64,000 nt of DNA. It comes from Prunella strophiata. Lineage: Eukaryota > Chordata > Aves > Passeriformes > Prunellidae. The DNA lies in contig JAZBQD010000034.1 in the NCBI GenBank assembly GCA_036583965.1, forward strand, positions 1,364,001 to 1,428,000, given 5' to 3'. This document shows, one piece after another, positions 13,338 through 25,602 of the stretch (position 1 is the first letter of the stretch; each line of letters opens with the position of its first letter). A program made the translations under genes and the position numbers. Below the pieces are notes generated by a model. It was not told the DNA's origin and ran no database searches. It saw only the letters and a list, made by a program, of their open reading frames with translations.

Positions 13338-13530
13338 AGAGTTGAGGCTGGAAACATCTCTGGCATCAACCCCTGCTCAAGCAGTGTCCCCTCCAGTCCT
13401 AGGCCTGTGCTCAGGAGAGTCTGGGATGTCCCAGGACTCCACCACCTCTCTAGTGGAGCTGGCCTGCTGCAGTCACCCTGCAGTAAGCAGATTTTTCTAT
13501 GTTCAAACAGTGTTTTCTGTATGTTTTGCT
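13338..13530 (-). mobile_element. Old CR1 LINE fragment
   Basis: A diverged reverse-complement match to an older CR1 type: gttgaggctggaaacatctc, 'cccctgctcaagcagtgtcc', gactccaccacctctctagtgg, then 'cagtcaccctgcagtaagca'. The order of segments matches the CR1 3' region read antisense. Divergence is high, so the boundaries are approximate. Confidence 0.7.
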
Positions 13531-16500
13531 GTGGGGGTGTCTTGGAATGGCAGCACAGCCAGTGGGACAGCAGCCACTCCTCCAGAGTTCCCTCAGACAG
13601 TCTATAAATACCCTCACTCCACCTGTAAAACCCATCACCATGTGCAGCCTCCTTACAGCTCCAGCTAATCCAGATACAGCCAGGGATAACAATTTTTTGT
13701 GTATTATCTGGTGAAGAACAGAGAGATAACTGTAATTAGTAGCACCCTGGTTAGCAGGTGAAATGATAGTGTAATTAATGAAGATCAGGTGGGCTTTGTT
13801 TCAGATAAGAAAAGCAGCAGATTCTATCAAAATGTAAATGCAGCTTAAAATCCAGCCTCAGTGATCACTTAGAGGTGCTTTTAGAAACACCACCAGCCTG
13901 AGATGCAGAGGTTTCACTTGGGCTGAATGACACATCCTAAAAATAAACCCTGGTCTGGGGCTAACATGTAAATTGTTGATTAGATCTATTTATTCACACC
14001 CCACAGTGATGGGGGAGACTTGCAGCTCCCTGTTCCTCCTCTGGCTTTGCAGAATCACAGGCACCTTCCTGTTACTGCTGCTTGCAAGGACTCTGCAACC
14101 CCGGGAGCTCTCCAGCAGCAGAACAGCAGCAATTCCAAGTGACAGGCTGCATACATTAATTCTGCATTCAGATAACATCCTGTTGCAAGTGAATGACCCA
14201 AGCAAAACTTCCTGCAGTCTCAAGGAGCAGGCAGAAAAATCAGGAGAGAGGAGCCTGAGTCTTTTGAATCAGAAATGTTGTCCCTCATTAGAATTTCCAA
14301 CACCACCACCCTTACTCCTTCCAAAATGTAAACACATAATAAAAAATTAAACGTGAATCTAGTGTGGAAGAGTTCTTCCAATAAATGGGAATTAGTTCTA
14401 CTAAACATCAGGACAGACCCAAGGAGATTACATTTCCTTCCCCAGCTTTTGCTGGTAAAGCAGGGCTGGAAAAACAGAGCCATATTTATTTCTTAACTGG
14501 GAAGCTTCCTCAGGATGCTAAAGGAAGCAGCTTCAGTAAAGCAGAGCCATTTGTCTCCGTGTGCGTTCAAGTAAGAACAAATGCAAAACCAGCTTCCAGA
14601 CCACAAGGAACATCAAATAGCTTTTTAATTTATGTCCCAAATTCCCTGCAGATTCTGAAATGAACAGAGGGCAGGGTTCAGAGAAAATGCCTCACTCAGT
14701 CAAGACAGCTGGATGGATATTCTGAGTTTTCCTCAGAGGAGCAAGGTGCTTTTGCACCAGAATGGAGCAGGCACAGCACGTGGCTCCAGAAGGATCTGTG
14801 GAAAAAGCAGACCTGTTGCTTGTATGACCCTAAAAATAAATGTATGGGAAACTGAATAACTTAGGAAGGAAAAAGGAGAAAAAAAAAAAAAAAAAGCTGG
14901 AGCCCCATCTGAGCAAGAAGACAATTTGCAGGCAAGAACTGTGAAGGAGCAAGTGAAATATTCCTCACAGGAGCCATCTGACTGTGCTGACTGCCTGAAA
15001 ACCCTCTGACCTTGTCCTTGCCCACCCAGAATCAGTTCTGTGGAAGTTTCAGTAAGTCAGGCCTTAGCCCATGGGGGAAACTGCAGGGAGGAAGGGCCTG
15101 AGCAAGACCATGGAAAATATTCCCTAATTATGGAAAAAGATAATGCTGCAAAACTGTGGTTAAGGGATGTACATGACCCAGACTGAATGGCAAGAAAAAA
15201 CCAGGGATTAGGCCCTAGGGCCAAGTTCTTTTGTAATAACTGCCACACATCCCAGGGCCCAAATCCAGCATCTCCTGGAGCATATGGCCACATGTGTCCT
15301 GGGAAAAGGGCTCAGAAATGGTCATCCTGGCCACAGACTCAGGCACTTGTGCTCCAGAAAACTTTCAGTCAGGGCAGGGTGTGGACACAGAGCCAGCAAT
15401 GCCAAAGGGACAGATGTGGAAGGAGCTGGAAAGATGGTACATCCCCTCGGGGCTGGGGCAGCCTCCATCACCACCAGCAAATGACAGCAAACACAGGAGA
15501 GTGGGCTGAAAACACAATGTCTGCAAGGTATCTATAGGTCAGGGTTTAATTTATGAAATTACAGAATAAAGTTGACAAACTTAGGAAAAAAAAAAAATTA
15601 ATCTCTGCAGACCCCCAGAGCTGCAGCAAACACTGCAATGCCTGTAGTGCTTGTCCCACACAAGATCACACATTTGAAGCCCGAGGGAGTTGCTGTGATT
15701 ATGTTTGATCAAACCTTCAGAACTGTTCCAGTGACCCTGGGACTCAAGTTTCAATTTTGAAACCAAATTTCCATAGAAATTTCCCATTTCCCAAGGGAAA
15801 TGTTGGAGCCGTGGGCCTGCTGTGGCTTGCTGGCTTTGGAAGGAGGAGGGATGATAGCCAAACTGGAAATTCAACATAACTGAGGCTGGAGGCACTGCCA
15901 AAACGTTTTAGAGGAGGGAAAACATTTTTCTTCCAAAGCACTGTTACAAGCTTGAAATAAATGTGCAGACTGTTAGATAAAGACAGAGATAAAAATAGGC
16001 CTGTTATTAAATACCTCTTCTTTAATGAGGTTCATCCTTCTAAACAGCCACACGAAGGTTATTGGAGCTGTTGCAGAAAATCCAGCCTGCTTGCACATAA
16101 AAACCAGAGCAAGGTATTCCTCATCACCCAGCACACATTTCAGCACCTCTCAGCAGCTCACACGCTCACAGCATCTCCAGCTTGGCAGGGAGGAGATAAA
16201 AGCAAGGAATGAGAGATGTCTTCTCTGGGAAACAGTCTCTCTTCTTTCAAAGCACCTTCCCCCCCACCAAACAATGTACATTTAACCACAGGAATTGTTC
16301 CCACTGCTGATGGCTACTGCTATTACACCACCAGCAGCCTGAGCATCATTAAAGTGAAGTTTGAAATTATTCTGAAAGCTGCAGCTTAACCTCCTCCTGT
16401 TGCACTAAAACCATTGCTTGACTCTCAGCACCTCATCCCCTGGTTTATAACCACTCCAGATCACCTGGAATAACCTGCAGGGTTCAGAATTCCATAAACC

Positions 16501-19500
16501 ACTAGCAAGAGTCATGGCTTGGCTCATGAAAACACAGCACTGCACCCTTGTTTTGGCAGTGCCCCACAGCCCAGCCTGTGGCTGTGTGTTAGAGAAGCTC
16601 AGACTTTTATTCTGGCTGCTCAGAAGCACAGTTAGTTTTTGGCAGAAGGAGCATCACTACAAAAGTCTTTTGTAACCAGTTTGTTTAATGAAACCAGTAA
16701 TATCATGGCCAGTAAGGGACAGGACTGACCTGACACACCAAAAACCCACCCCAAGCCCACTCTGCTCCTAAACCTGAGCAAGCAATGTAGCACCACACCA
16801 GTGCTGCCAGGACACTGCAACTTCTGGAAATGACAGAAGTTTCACCTGCATTTGGGGGGGAAAAACTGGCTCCCAATTCATGGAATTTGGGCTCCCAATT
16901 CATTACAAAAATGCTGAAACCAAGCTGCAGGGCAGGACACTCGTGCTGTGTCTCCCTGCCCAGAGCTGGCATCCTTCAAACACATCCTCCTGCTGGAGCA
17001 GGGGGCTGGGAACCCCTGTCTGCTTCCCTGTCCCAGCATCTCCTGAGCCCCAATTCTGTCCTTTCACCAACAGCTGGAGGGAAACAACCCTATGTCTCTC
17101 ACACAGACCAGGACCAGGGCATGGAGGACGTGCTTGGTGTGCCACATCTGCCTGGCACTGCCCCACACACAAGGCAGGAGCAACACCTGGAGTTTCTGCC
17201 CTGGCACTTCTGCCAAGGACCTGGAATTAGGCACAAGCCAGTGTTAGGGACACTGTGCCTCCTGTGATGTGAAGATGAGAGGCAAAGGAAAGCCCACCAG
17301 GGTAGGAAGCTGAGAGAGGAGCCCATGAAGGCAGCTGGCAATAAAAAGGACAGGCACAAGATACATTTAGGAGATGAAAAGTCTCCTGTGCAAGAGGTCA
17401 GATTGAAAACAAGAGAGGGAGAGCTACCAGGGACCATAACTCAGCTTCCAAGCACTGAACATTTGCTCTCAAGTCAGCCTGGCCTTTCCTACCTGCTGGA
17501 ATCATCCTCCAGCTCTCCTGTAGCTGGCCAGACAAGATTATAACAACGCCAGAGTTGAGATTTCTCCCCTCTGCACATCACTAACAAGTCACTTTATAAA
17601 GAAACTTGGAGAAGAAGCATTTCATCTAGTATAGATGAGGGTTTGAAAATTCCATTTGCCTTCCCTCTATATGCAAATCTGTGCTGATCTGATGAGGCTC
17701 CTATTTCCTGGATTAGACACGTCAAACTTTGTAAAAAAGAGCATGCCCTGGTGGTTTCACTCTGTATTTCACAGCCCTCTCTTGACCATGCTGCCATAAA
17801 TATTTCAGAGACCTGCCCACCACTGGCTGAGTTAGGCCCGGGTCAGTGAGAAGACAATGGTTTGGACAGTGATTAATTCAGCAAAGCAATGAGCAAGAGC
17901 TGCTGCAGCTCAGGACATCCCAGCGAGCAGCAGGAGCAAGATCCCCACAGACAAGGTGTGAGGGGACCCTCAGCAGCACCCAGGTCACCACCATGGGCTG
18001 TGGGACAGGCCTGGCACAGATCCCTCCTGCCTCCTTCCTGCCCCAGATTTAAGAACCTCTCCTCAGCTTAAAGCAGGGCTGCCTCATTTGGCCACTGAAA
18101 TCTCCTGGAGGACAGACTGGCAATGAAACTGGACCGAGTTATTGCCCATCCTCAGCTCTGTTCTTTCCACAGCAAGTCCTTCAAAGCAGCCTCTGAAACA
18201 CCTCCCCAACGTGGCTGCCTGGAGAACTGTGTTTCCACAGCTGTAAAACCTTGTTTGAGCAGCAAATGAGACAGGAGAAGACCTGTGACAAGCAGGAGCA
18301 GCAAAGATAGCCTGAGGATCCTTGGGAGCTGCAGCCATGGATATTTAAATGCCAAGCAATGCATCACTGGCTCCTGCTGAACATAAGATGGTTTCATCTT
18401 TGCAGAAGCAGCACCAACAGCATGTTCACATCAGCTTCACTCTGGCAGCCTGATCAGCAGCAGCAGCTATGGCTCCTTGGTTTTTAACTGTGAAATAATC
18501 GGGCACTTTGGAAAATTACTCTGGGCAGCACAAACACTGGGGAGTCACTGCAGGTTCAGCTCTGCAAGGCACAGCTTTAACCACAGCTGAAGGTGCAGGC
18601 CAGCTAAGCTCCCTGCTCTGCCCTGAGACATCCATCCAAACCCCAGAGAGATCCACACTGCACCATGCCAGTCACAGTGCCAGGCTCTGCTCCATCCCTC
18701 CAGCCTGCAGGGAGCTGCTCTGCAGCAAAGGCAGTCTCCCTGCCCCACTGCTGCCTGTCTGCAGAGCAATCTGTAAATATTTTGATATTTTGGGCAGAGG
18801 AGGCTCTCACTTGTCCATCTGGACTGGAAACTGGACTCATTAACTCCCAACTGTCAGCTGGAAAAGCTGCCAGAGGGTTTCTGCCACATTAGGGAGCAGC
18901 AAAGTGCTGCTGCCACAGGGATGGGCAGAACAGAGCCCTGTGCAGCCCCAGCTCTCCACTCATCACTGCTGGGGGGGTGATTAACACCCTTTTCCTTTCC
19001 CAATTAAACCCCTCCCTCTTATATCCTTGCTCTGAATCTTCACAGCAAAGTCTTCCCAGAGGAGCCACTGCTGGGTGGAAAATTTCCCACTCTAATGCTA
19101 GGTGGAAAATCTGCTGCTCAATGATACAACTAGATGGTCAGAGCATTCCAACTTCCAATCATCATCAGGAATGCTAAACAAAATATTGGGAAATTTGGTG
19201 CCTAAATAACAAAAGTAAAAAGAGGTTCCAGCTCCCAAGGGTACTATCACCTGGAGAAAGTGTATTCTGAACAAGAAGAGACAGCAGAGGAAGCACAACT
19301 TCAAACAAACTCTGTTACCTGACCATGAGGAGTCTGAGCAGGGGTGTGAACCCTCATTCAGAGGACACAGCAATCCCACTCACTAAACCCCAAAAAACCT
19401 CCTGGTGCCTGTGGACTCCAAGCATGGACAGAAGGAAAAGCCCCACAGATGATGCCCAGAAGTCCAAGAGGTGCTGGAAGCCTTTCCAAGGCACATGTCT

Positions 19501-21079
19501 CCCTTCAGTCTGAGCCCTGCACCTGGTGCATTATTTAGTGCCAAGTGAGAAAGAAGCAATGCCTAGCCAAGTGTTAAAGGGCTTTGGGAAGTTTCACCAA
19601 CCTTTCCAGAGCCGTCAGCTCCGGCTGCCTGGCAGAAGAGACAACTGATCTTGCTTCCAGATTACAGGCAGCACAGCTCTTAGGGCAACTGTCTCTCTGT
19701 GTTTGCATCCAGCTACCTCCAGCAGCTTGAAGTGTGCTCAAAGTGCAAGGAAGCACTTGATCAAAATCCAGCTCCCACTGTAGACAGCACCCAAAGCGTT
19801 ACAGACACAATAACAATCAAACTGGGGGGTGTGACAGGTTACAGGCTGATGACACTGCTGCAGTCCCAGTGGAAATGTGGATTGATGCAATTAGCAACAG
19901 GGAACTGGAAACCCAGCAGAGGAAAACTGGGAATACATCTATAAAAGATGAGCTGCTGCACCATTGTAGAGAAGCACAAAATCCTGCGTGAGCTCAGAAC
20001 AGGAACAAGTTGAAACAGGAGTGAGATGGGGGAAACGCAGCTCCAAGCTCCCTCCCAGTGTTCAGAACTGTAGATCCAGATTCTAAATTCAAACATTTGC
20101 TTCCCCCAGAGAGACTGGCCTAGTTTGCCGCAGGGATACAATGGGAGAGGGAGTGGGGGTGTCCTGGAGAGATGGGCAGCAGAAGGCAAACCCTGAGCCC
20201 AGCCCAGCCAGGCTCTGCTCAGCTGCCAGTGAGTGCAGCCACATGGAAAATATGGCAAGATGCAGAACCAGTGGGTGAGACACACTGCCAAGGTGCATGG
20301 CTCTGCTGCAGGACCAAAAGGTGCACCTTGTGCAGCCCCAGCAGCAGCTTCCCTCATGCCAGGTCAGCTCCCTGCCCAGCCAGAGCTGTGCTCACACTGG
20401 GAAAGTGTGGGCCAGAGGCTACAGGGATGGGCTCATGCTGGCAGGAGGGTCCTCAGCCTTGGCTTACACGTGCTGAAGGTGAGAGTGCCAATCCTCACAG
20501 AGATTCACTCCAGAAGAACCCCAGGCTGGCAGCAGGAGACCAAGGCAGGCTCCTCTTCGTGCCATGTTCCCAGTGCTGGGATCTGTAGCAATCAGAGCAT
20601 GAGGCAGGACACCATTTAAGTCTTTACAAGAGTTACCAAAATTACTCTCCTCTGTGAATACTGACAAGCTCCCCACTTCCACAAGCCCTTCACTGCATGT
20701 GCCCAACATGGAATAACTACAAAAATGAAGCAGAATAAGGCACCCGAGCGGTGGAGAAGGTGCTCGTGAACAAACCCTGCAATGAGGTTTCTAATGATTG
20801 CAAGTATGTACATGTTCTGCTCCAACAAAGCTGGTGGGGATCTGCCAGGCTGAATAATGAGCAGGGACACCACACGCCTTCCATACATAATGGTACAGAA
20901 ATGGAATATAAGTATATACTGCAGCTCTGTGGAACACAGGGGCTTTTGTAGCCATTTATGTTATACAAAGATTTACATTTGGAAAAGTCATTCTGCTATA
21001 TCTGGCAGAAATTTCAAGACAAATGGAACCCATACTAATTCTTTCAATGATAATACTGAGCACAGGATAAAGCTCTTAA

Positions 21080-21215
21080 ATTCAGAGCACTTTATAAAAA
21101 TTAATTACTACTTAGTTCACCCTTGTGAGGTGGGAAGGTATTACACCTGCATATACATGAGGACACCAAAGCACAAGTGGATTAAACAGCTCGTTCAGGA
21201 CCCCAGAGACAGGCT
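21080..21215 (+). mobile_element. MIR-like (CORE-SINE) relic
   Basis: The order of segments follows a MIR consensus: gagcactttataaaaatta, then cccttgtgaggtgggaaggt (compare ctatgaggtaggtac), then 'tacatgaggacaccaaagca' (compare gatgaggaaactgaggca), then ggattaaacagctcgttcagg. Identity is low, as expected for a Mesozoic-age insertion. It lies about 650 bp beyond the 3' side of a SIL1 exon. It could instead be chance similarity. Confidence 0.5.
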
Positions 21216-21866
21216 AATTGTTGAAATATGTATGCACACATGCATCTGTGTGTGTTTCAATGGGTTTGGCCCTTCCAGAGCCTTCCCAGCACATGGAGGC
21301 CAAGCTGCTCTGCTGGGCTCCTCTCACCACAGAGTCCCAGGCATGTCTAATGAAAGACACCAACCCAAAGAAAGGGAAGAGATTTTTTGTGTTTGCACAG
21401 CTGGAAATAAAAGCTAGCTTTCAAACAGCTGAGGAACAGAAAACCCATTGTTAAAAAGCTGTGCAGTGCTCCAGTGACAGCTCCTAATCAGTTTGCCACT
21501 GAGCAGCTCCACACCGGAGCACAGCAGACCTGGGAATCCACGTGCCAACAAGTGTTATAAAACCTGGCCCTTGACAAATGAAGAGAGAAAGGGCTGTGAA
21601 GCCAGCACAGAGACAGCCCCCTACCCACAAGGGGGCTGGCAGCTCACTTCTCCTGCTCCAGTGACCTGAAAGCCCTGGAGCGACCACTCCCCTCTTTGGA
21701 TGCTTTTGCCCATGGCCTCCAGTCCCTGCGTCCTTCTTTTTATGTGAGCACCAGCAAAAGCACACATTGTCATGGGAACAAACAGCTCTTGGAGTGTCTG
21801 CAAGGCTCCTGTCAGTGCTGGCAGGTGGGTTCCAGAGGCATGCTATAATTAGGCAGCAGCAGTTAC

Positions 21867-22002
21867 CTGGACGCAGGGTTTGCCATTGATCCGTGGGGTA
21901 AAACACTTCCAGGTCTTCAGCATCAGCGTCATCCTCTGTCCCCAGCTCCTTCCCACTGTCATCTTTTATGTCGCTCTCTTCTATTTTTGTAAGGGCAAAC
22001 TC
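21867..22002 (-). CDS. SIL1: SIL1, second coding exon (136 bp, partial CDS)
   Basis: SIL1 is the ER-lumen nucleotide exchange factor that releases ADP from BiP/HSPA5. On the minus strand the acceptor CTCTCCAAAAG precedes GAG, and CCTGCGTCCAG precedes a GTAACT donor. The exon encodes 45 codons plus one base. It begins EFALTKIEESD, passes through an acidic stretch (ELGTEDDADAEDLE) and ends VFYPTDQWQTLRPG. Human SIL1 has EFALTN..., an acidic stretch and EVFHPTHEWQALQPGQAV at the same place (from memory of the family), with the exon starting at EFALT. Key matches are EFALT, the DAE.LEVF..T..WQ.L.PG pattern and the phase-0 start. The acidic middle is diverged, as usual for this N-terminal region. 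The frame joins without a break to the exon at 24179-24283. Downstream exons with the armadillo-like repeats lie outside the window. Confidence 0.94.
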
Positions 22003-22094
22003 CTTTTGGAGAGAAGAGATTCAGCTCATTAGCAATTGCATCTGGGTAATTTAGTGCTGGCTGAGAATACAAAATTTTTTCCCTCGCCAGCAGA

Positions 22095-22112
22095 TTTTTT
22101 TTTTTTTTTTTT
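22095..22112. repeat. T18 tract (A18 on the SIL1 sense strand)
   Basis: A run of 18 T on the plus strand, about 95 bp upstream of the exon at 21867-22002 in transcript direction. No associated retroposon body was recognised. Confidence 0.9.
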
Positions 22113-22408
22113 GACATCTGAGATTCTTTCCACATGGTTAAATTTAGATTTAAAGTATATTAAAGGTTAAACATGCATAACTAGCATGACATTTGTGCTG
22201 AACAAAGCAACGCAGCTTATTTCCTATTCCAGAGCAGGTTGCAGGTTTCAAACCAGCTCTCACAGAGCCTCACCTGTATTTCAGCCCTGGCTATTATTAG
22301 GGTTGTGTAACATTGTAAGACCCCATTTTCCCTTGCCTAAAAATATGTCAAACTTTTAACTTTTTCAGCTGAAATTTTCCACACGAGTGGAATGCCTCAA
22401 GGCTTGTT

Positions 22409-22463
22409 GGTTGGTTTGGGGTTTGGTGGTTTTTTTTGGTTTTTTTTTTTTTTTTTCTTTTTC
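22409..22463. repeat. T/G-rich low-complexity tract
   Basis: ggttggtttggggtttggtgg followed by long T runs interrupted by gg and c. This is simple-sequence DNA inside the SIL1 intron. Confidence 0.9.
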
Positions 22464-23327
22464 TTAAATGCACTTATTTCAGGCTTGGAGAAGATTTCAG
22501 CTAAAATAGTTCAGCTGTTTCCAAAATAGGACACGGGAAAAAACACACCGAGTTGCCCACATGATACAAATGTGAGGATCCTCTTCTCCACCCTCTTCCA
22601 GTGTTCTCCAAGGCTTTTAAAACAATGAGGCAGGGATTTAATCACCACCTCCATGGCAAGTGCAGCACGAGGCTGGCAGAGGTGTGGGAGAGCAGCCAGC
22701 ACGAGTGGCTTGACGTTACACCAAGGGAAGAACAGGGGAGAACAGCAGGGAAAAAAATCCTTGCTGTGAGGGAAACCTTGGTGTTCAATGGAAAGCCTCC
22801 CTAGGGAGCTGGTGGGAGTCACAAAAAACTCTGGAGAGTGCACAGAAATGACCTGTACTCTCACACCAGGCATTGACTCCTGGGTCTGGGCTGTTCTGAT
22901 TCCAATAGGAACAGATGAACTGGTCCAGGCTCATCATCCCCACAGCTCAGTGTCTGCTGAAGGGAATATTTTCAGCTTCTGAGCTCACCAATTCAGTCAC
23001 CACTGAAGAATTTGAGATAACCACCCTACAGGGAATGATTAGTCCTAATTGTTGGCAATTAGGATGGAGTTACATCTCACTTCATGAAGTGTTTGGATCT
23101 TAATCCTTAGGATGTTTTCACAGGGAAAAATGTAAGTAAATTCAGAGGTTAACTGGAAATTCTGGGACACATTCTGCTTTCAGTTCTTCCACTCTTTGGA
23201 AAAAAATGCATGCACATTTTCTGTCAGAATTTGGATGCTCTGCATATAAATATCCGTTTCCAGCCTAGAAGAGTCTTTCCGAGCAACAGAAATGTCAACC
23301 TGAGCAAAACACACACAGTAGCAACAA

Positions 23328-23450
23328 CAGTGGGGATGTGGCACTTGGGGACGTGGGCTGGTGGTGGCCTTGGCAGTGCTGGGTTAAAGGTTGTACTCAA
23401 TGATCATAAAGGTCTCTCCCAGCCTAAACAATTCCAGGATTCCATGACTG
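23328..23450 (+). mobile_element. CR1 LINE 3'-end fragment
   Basis: Matches the CR1 terminus: 'ggctggtggtggccttggca' then gtgctgggttaaaggttg, actcaatgatcataaaggtc, and ccagcctaaacaattccagg leading into the degenerate terminal repeats (gattccatgac). Antisense to SIL1. Confidence 0.9.
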
Positions 23451-24178
23451 TGGTAACACACAAAGATGGCTGACAAACCTACAGAATGTTTTTATTTCAG
23501 CTGTGGAAAGGGACTGCGATTTCAGAAATGAACGAGAAACCAGATCTTAACTCCTGCTTTTGCTGAGTGCATCAGGGGCTTGGAATTGTTCAAATTATAA
23601 CAAATGGTTAAAGCTCAGGAACAATCACAGCCTATAAAAGCCCAGGTTCTGCAGATGAAAATCAATGTTAACATTTTCCGAGCCAAGACTCAACAGGACT
23701 AAAAAGGAGTGAGTGGAGCAGTTATTACTTAGCTGATTTCCACGGCTCTGTGATTATCCAAGAAGGAGTTAGTGATACAGGCTATTGTAAATTTACCACC
23801 AGGCCTCCCAGTGCTGGGTCTGTTCAAACACATAATGGAGACAGCTGATGTTTACCAGCTCTGCTCAGGAAAAGTGCTGGGGTTTAAATGCTCAGTAAGG
23901 ATAAAAGGATGTGACTTGGTTCATTTAAGTGCTGCTGTCACTGCCTGGCCACAGTTGCTTTGCAATACCCCATTTTCATTAGCATTTCTAGCAAAAACGG
24001 GCAGCACCACACAAGCGATTCTTCATTTACACAGAAATCAGCAGAACCCTTTCTGGTTTGTTTTCATCATTCAAGCAGGAGAAAGACATTTTCCTAAAGA
24101 ATAATGGGCATTTCCTTAAAGGCAAAAAGCATCCATGTTTTATCAGTCTGAAATCAAGCTGGAGCAGCCAAAACTTAC

Positions 24179-24283
24179 AGGCACTCTGTGGCCCAGGCTG
24201 GAGCAGGAGAAGAGCACAGAGCCCAGCAGCAGCAGCAGGCTGACTCTGGCAGTGGTGGAGAGGAGCCTGGCCCAAGGAGACAT
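24179..24283 (-). CDS. SIL1: SIL1, first coding exon with signal peptide (35 codons)
   Basis: On the minus strand, acceptor TTTTCATTTCAG (after 24294) is followed by 10 bp of 5' UTR (24284-24293) and an ATG at 24283. Thirty-five codons then run to AGAGTGCCT and a strong GTAAGT donor. The peptide is a textbook ER signal: a basic N-region (MSPWARLLSTTAR), a hydrophobic core (VSLLLLLGSVLF) and a small-residue cleavage region (SCSSLG), ending HRVP. This agrees with human SIL1, whose first coding exon likewise encodes a signal peptide and ends just before EFALT. The exon length is an exact codon multiple, so it joins in frame to the 21867-22002 exon. The ATG context is GGCAATGT, with a G at -3. 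The CTG-repeated leucines come from a CAG/CTG run at about 24226-24239, a possible site of length variation. Confidence 0.92.
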
Positions 24284-24293
24284 TGCCACCAGC
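24284..24293 (-). other. SIL1: SIL1 5' UTR portion of the signal-peptide exon
   Basis: Ten bases between the ATTTCAG acceptor and the start codon. This implies at least one further untranslated exon upstream on the minus strand, at higher coordinates. Confidence 0.8.
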
Positions 24294-25586
24294 CTGAAAT
24301 GAAAAGCAAAACAAACCCAACAGTACTTTTTTTTCCATTTTCGCAGGTTTCAGGACTCTTTACACAACACTTTGCAACGCAGCATGGGAACAGGGGTGTG
24401 ACACAGCAGGAAGCACAACACCTCGAGGTGTGAGCACACGGGGCTTGTGGGGGGCTCACTGCTAATGGGGTTTGTGACAGGTAATGCCAAGCAACTTATA
24501 CTGACCCCACAGGGGATAATATCTCTCCTGGAAAATATGAGGAGACCTGCAAGACTTGTTTAAAATCACTGTGTCAGTGCCATGGATGACAACTAGAGGG
24601 AAAAATAAAAAGCAGTGCAATCCTGTGAAGGCTTTTTATGCCTGTGCCTCATTTTAAGCACAGAAGTAGCTGCGTTAATTCAAATTAAACAAAACGACCA
24701 GCTGTCCAAGGATCAGGGGTTCATCTAATCCATATGTAGGTTTTTCTTAGGGAAAACAACATTTTGCAGAGGTCAGCAAGGTTTACTTGGTGGTTCCTAC
24801 AGCACAAGGCTTTCCCTGCTGCTCAGAGCAGAGGCTCACTGAGGGGCCAGGAGCTGGCTCTGACCAGGCTCACGGGGGACCAGGGAGCAGAGCCATGGCA
24901 CAGAGCCACCCTGATGGACCAAAGAGCACCTGCTGAGCGTAAGAGGGGGAAATGAAAGGTTCTGCTGCTGTGGGTGCCAGTGCCCAGGCACAGAGCTGGT
25001 GTGCCCACCCCGTGTGTAAGCAGGCACACGTGTGCCCCCAGTGCCTTACACGAGGCTCGGGATCCACCTACAGCCTCCAGCTCGCTGCTGGGCTGGGGAG
25101 TGCAGCAGCCTGCCAGCACACAGGCTGCACAAGTATTTCCTTTGATTGGCTCTAAATTTACACGCTGCTAAATTAAACCAAATGAGGTCTTTTGAAAGAA
25201 GATAGGACTGATTAGTTCCGTTCAAACACTCCTTCATTACTCATCCCTCCATCAAGTCTGCTCCTACTCCTATCCAGGTTTTAAAGAAGTTCCTCCCCTA
25301 CACGCAGTCCGAAATATCTTGCTTTGGTGTCCATCAGGGTGGCACATCACATAGCAGAGTTTTCACTCCTTGAAGCAACCACTTTGTGTCCCACAAAGCA
25401 GAAAACCTTGCTCACAGCAGCACCCAACAGCAGTTCCTACCACCAAAGAGCCTCTGTCCCCAGAAGCCTTCAGGGACATGGAAGGAAGCCTCCTCTCCTT
25501 GCACCCTTTCTCTGGTACCTTGTCCCTCCACTCCACTTTGTTACTTCTTCCTCTCCCTGCTTGGTTTTTGCCAAAAAAAGAAAAAG

Positions 25587-25602
25587 CAACCCCCCCCCCC
25601 AT
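25587..25602. repeat. C-rich homopolymer patch
   Basis: A run of about ten C just after an A-rich patch (aaaaaaagaaaaagcaacccc). Low-complexity sequence only. Confidence 0.7.

Larger units (their letters stand above)
1..21866 (-). other. SIL1: SIL1 intron downstream of the second coding exon (partial)
   Basis: This stretch lies 3' of the SIL1 exon at 21867-22002 on the gene's (minus) strand and begins with that exon's GTAACT donor. I searched it for the next SIL1 exon, which in human SIL1 starts with the AVPAGSHVRL region, and found nothing resembling it, so the intron probably runs past the left edge. Contents are the simple repeat, LTRs, CR1 and MIR-like pieces listed separately. The rest reads as unremarkable AT/GC-mixed noncoding DNA, and its short open frames look like chance. 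Confidence 0.75.
22003..24178 (-). other. SIL1: SIL1 intron between the two coding exons (2,176 bp)
   Basis: Bounded by a GTAAGT donor at 24178 and a CTCTCCAAAAG acceptor at 22003, both read on the minus strand. The acceptor-proximal tract on the minus strand is TCTCTTCTCTCC. The intron contains T/G-rich tracts and a CR1 3' end, listed separately. I see no exon in the remainder. Confidence 0.85.
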
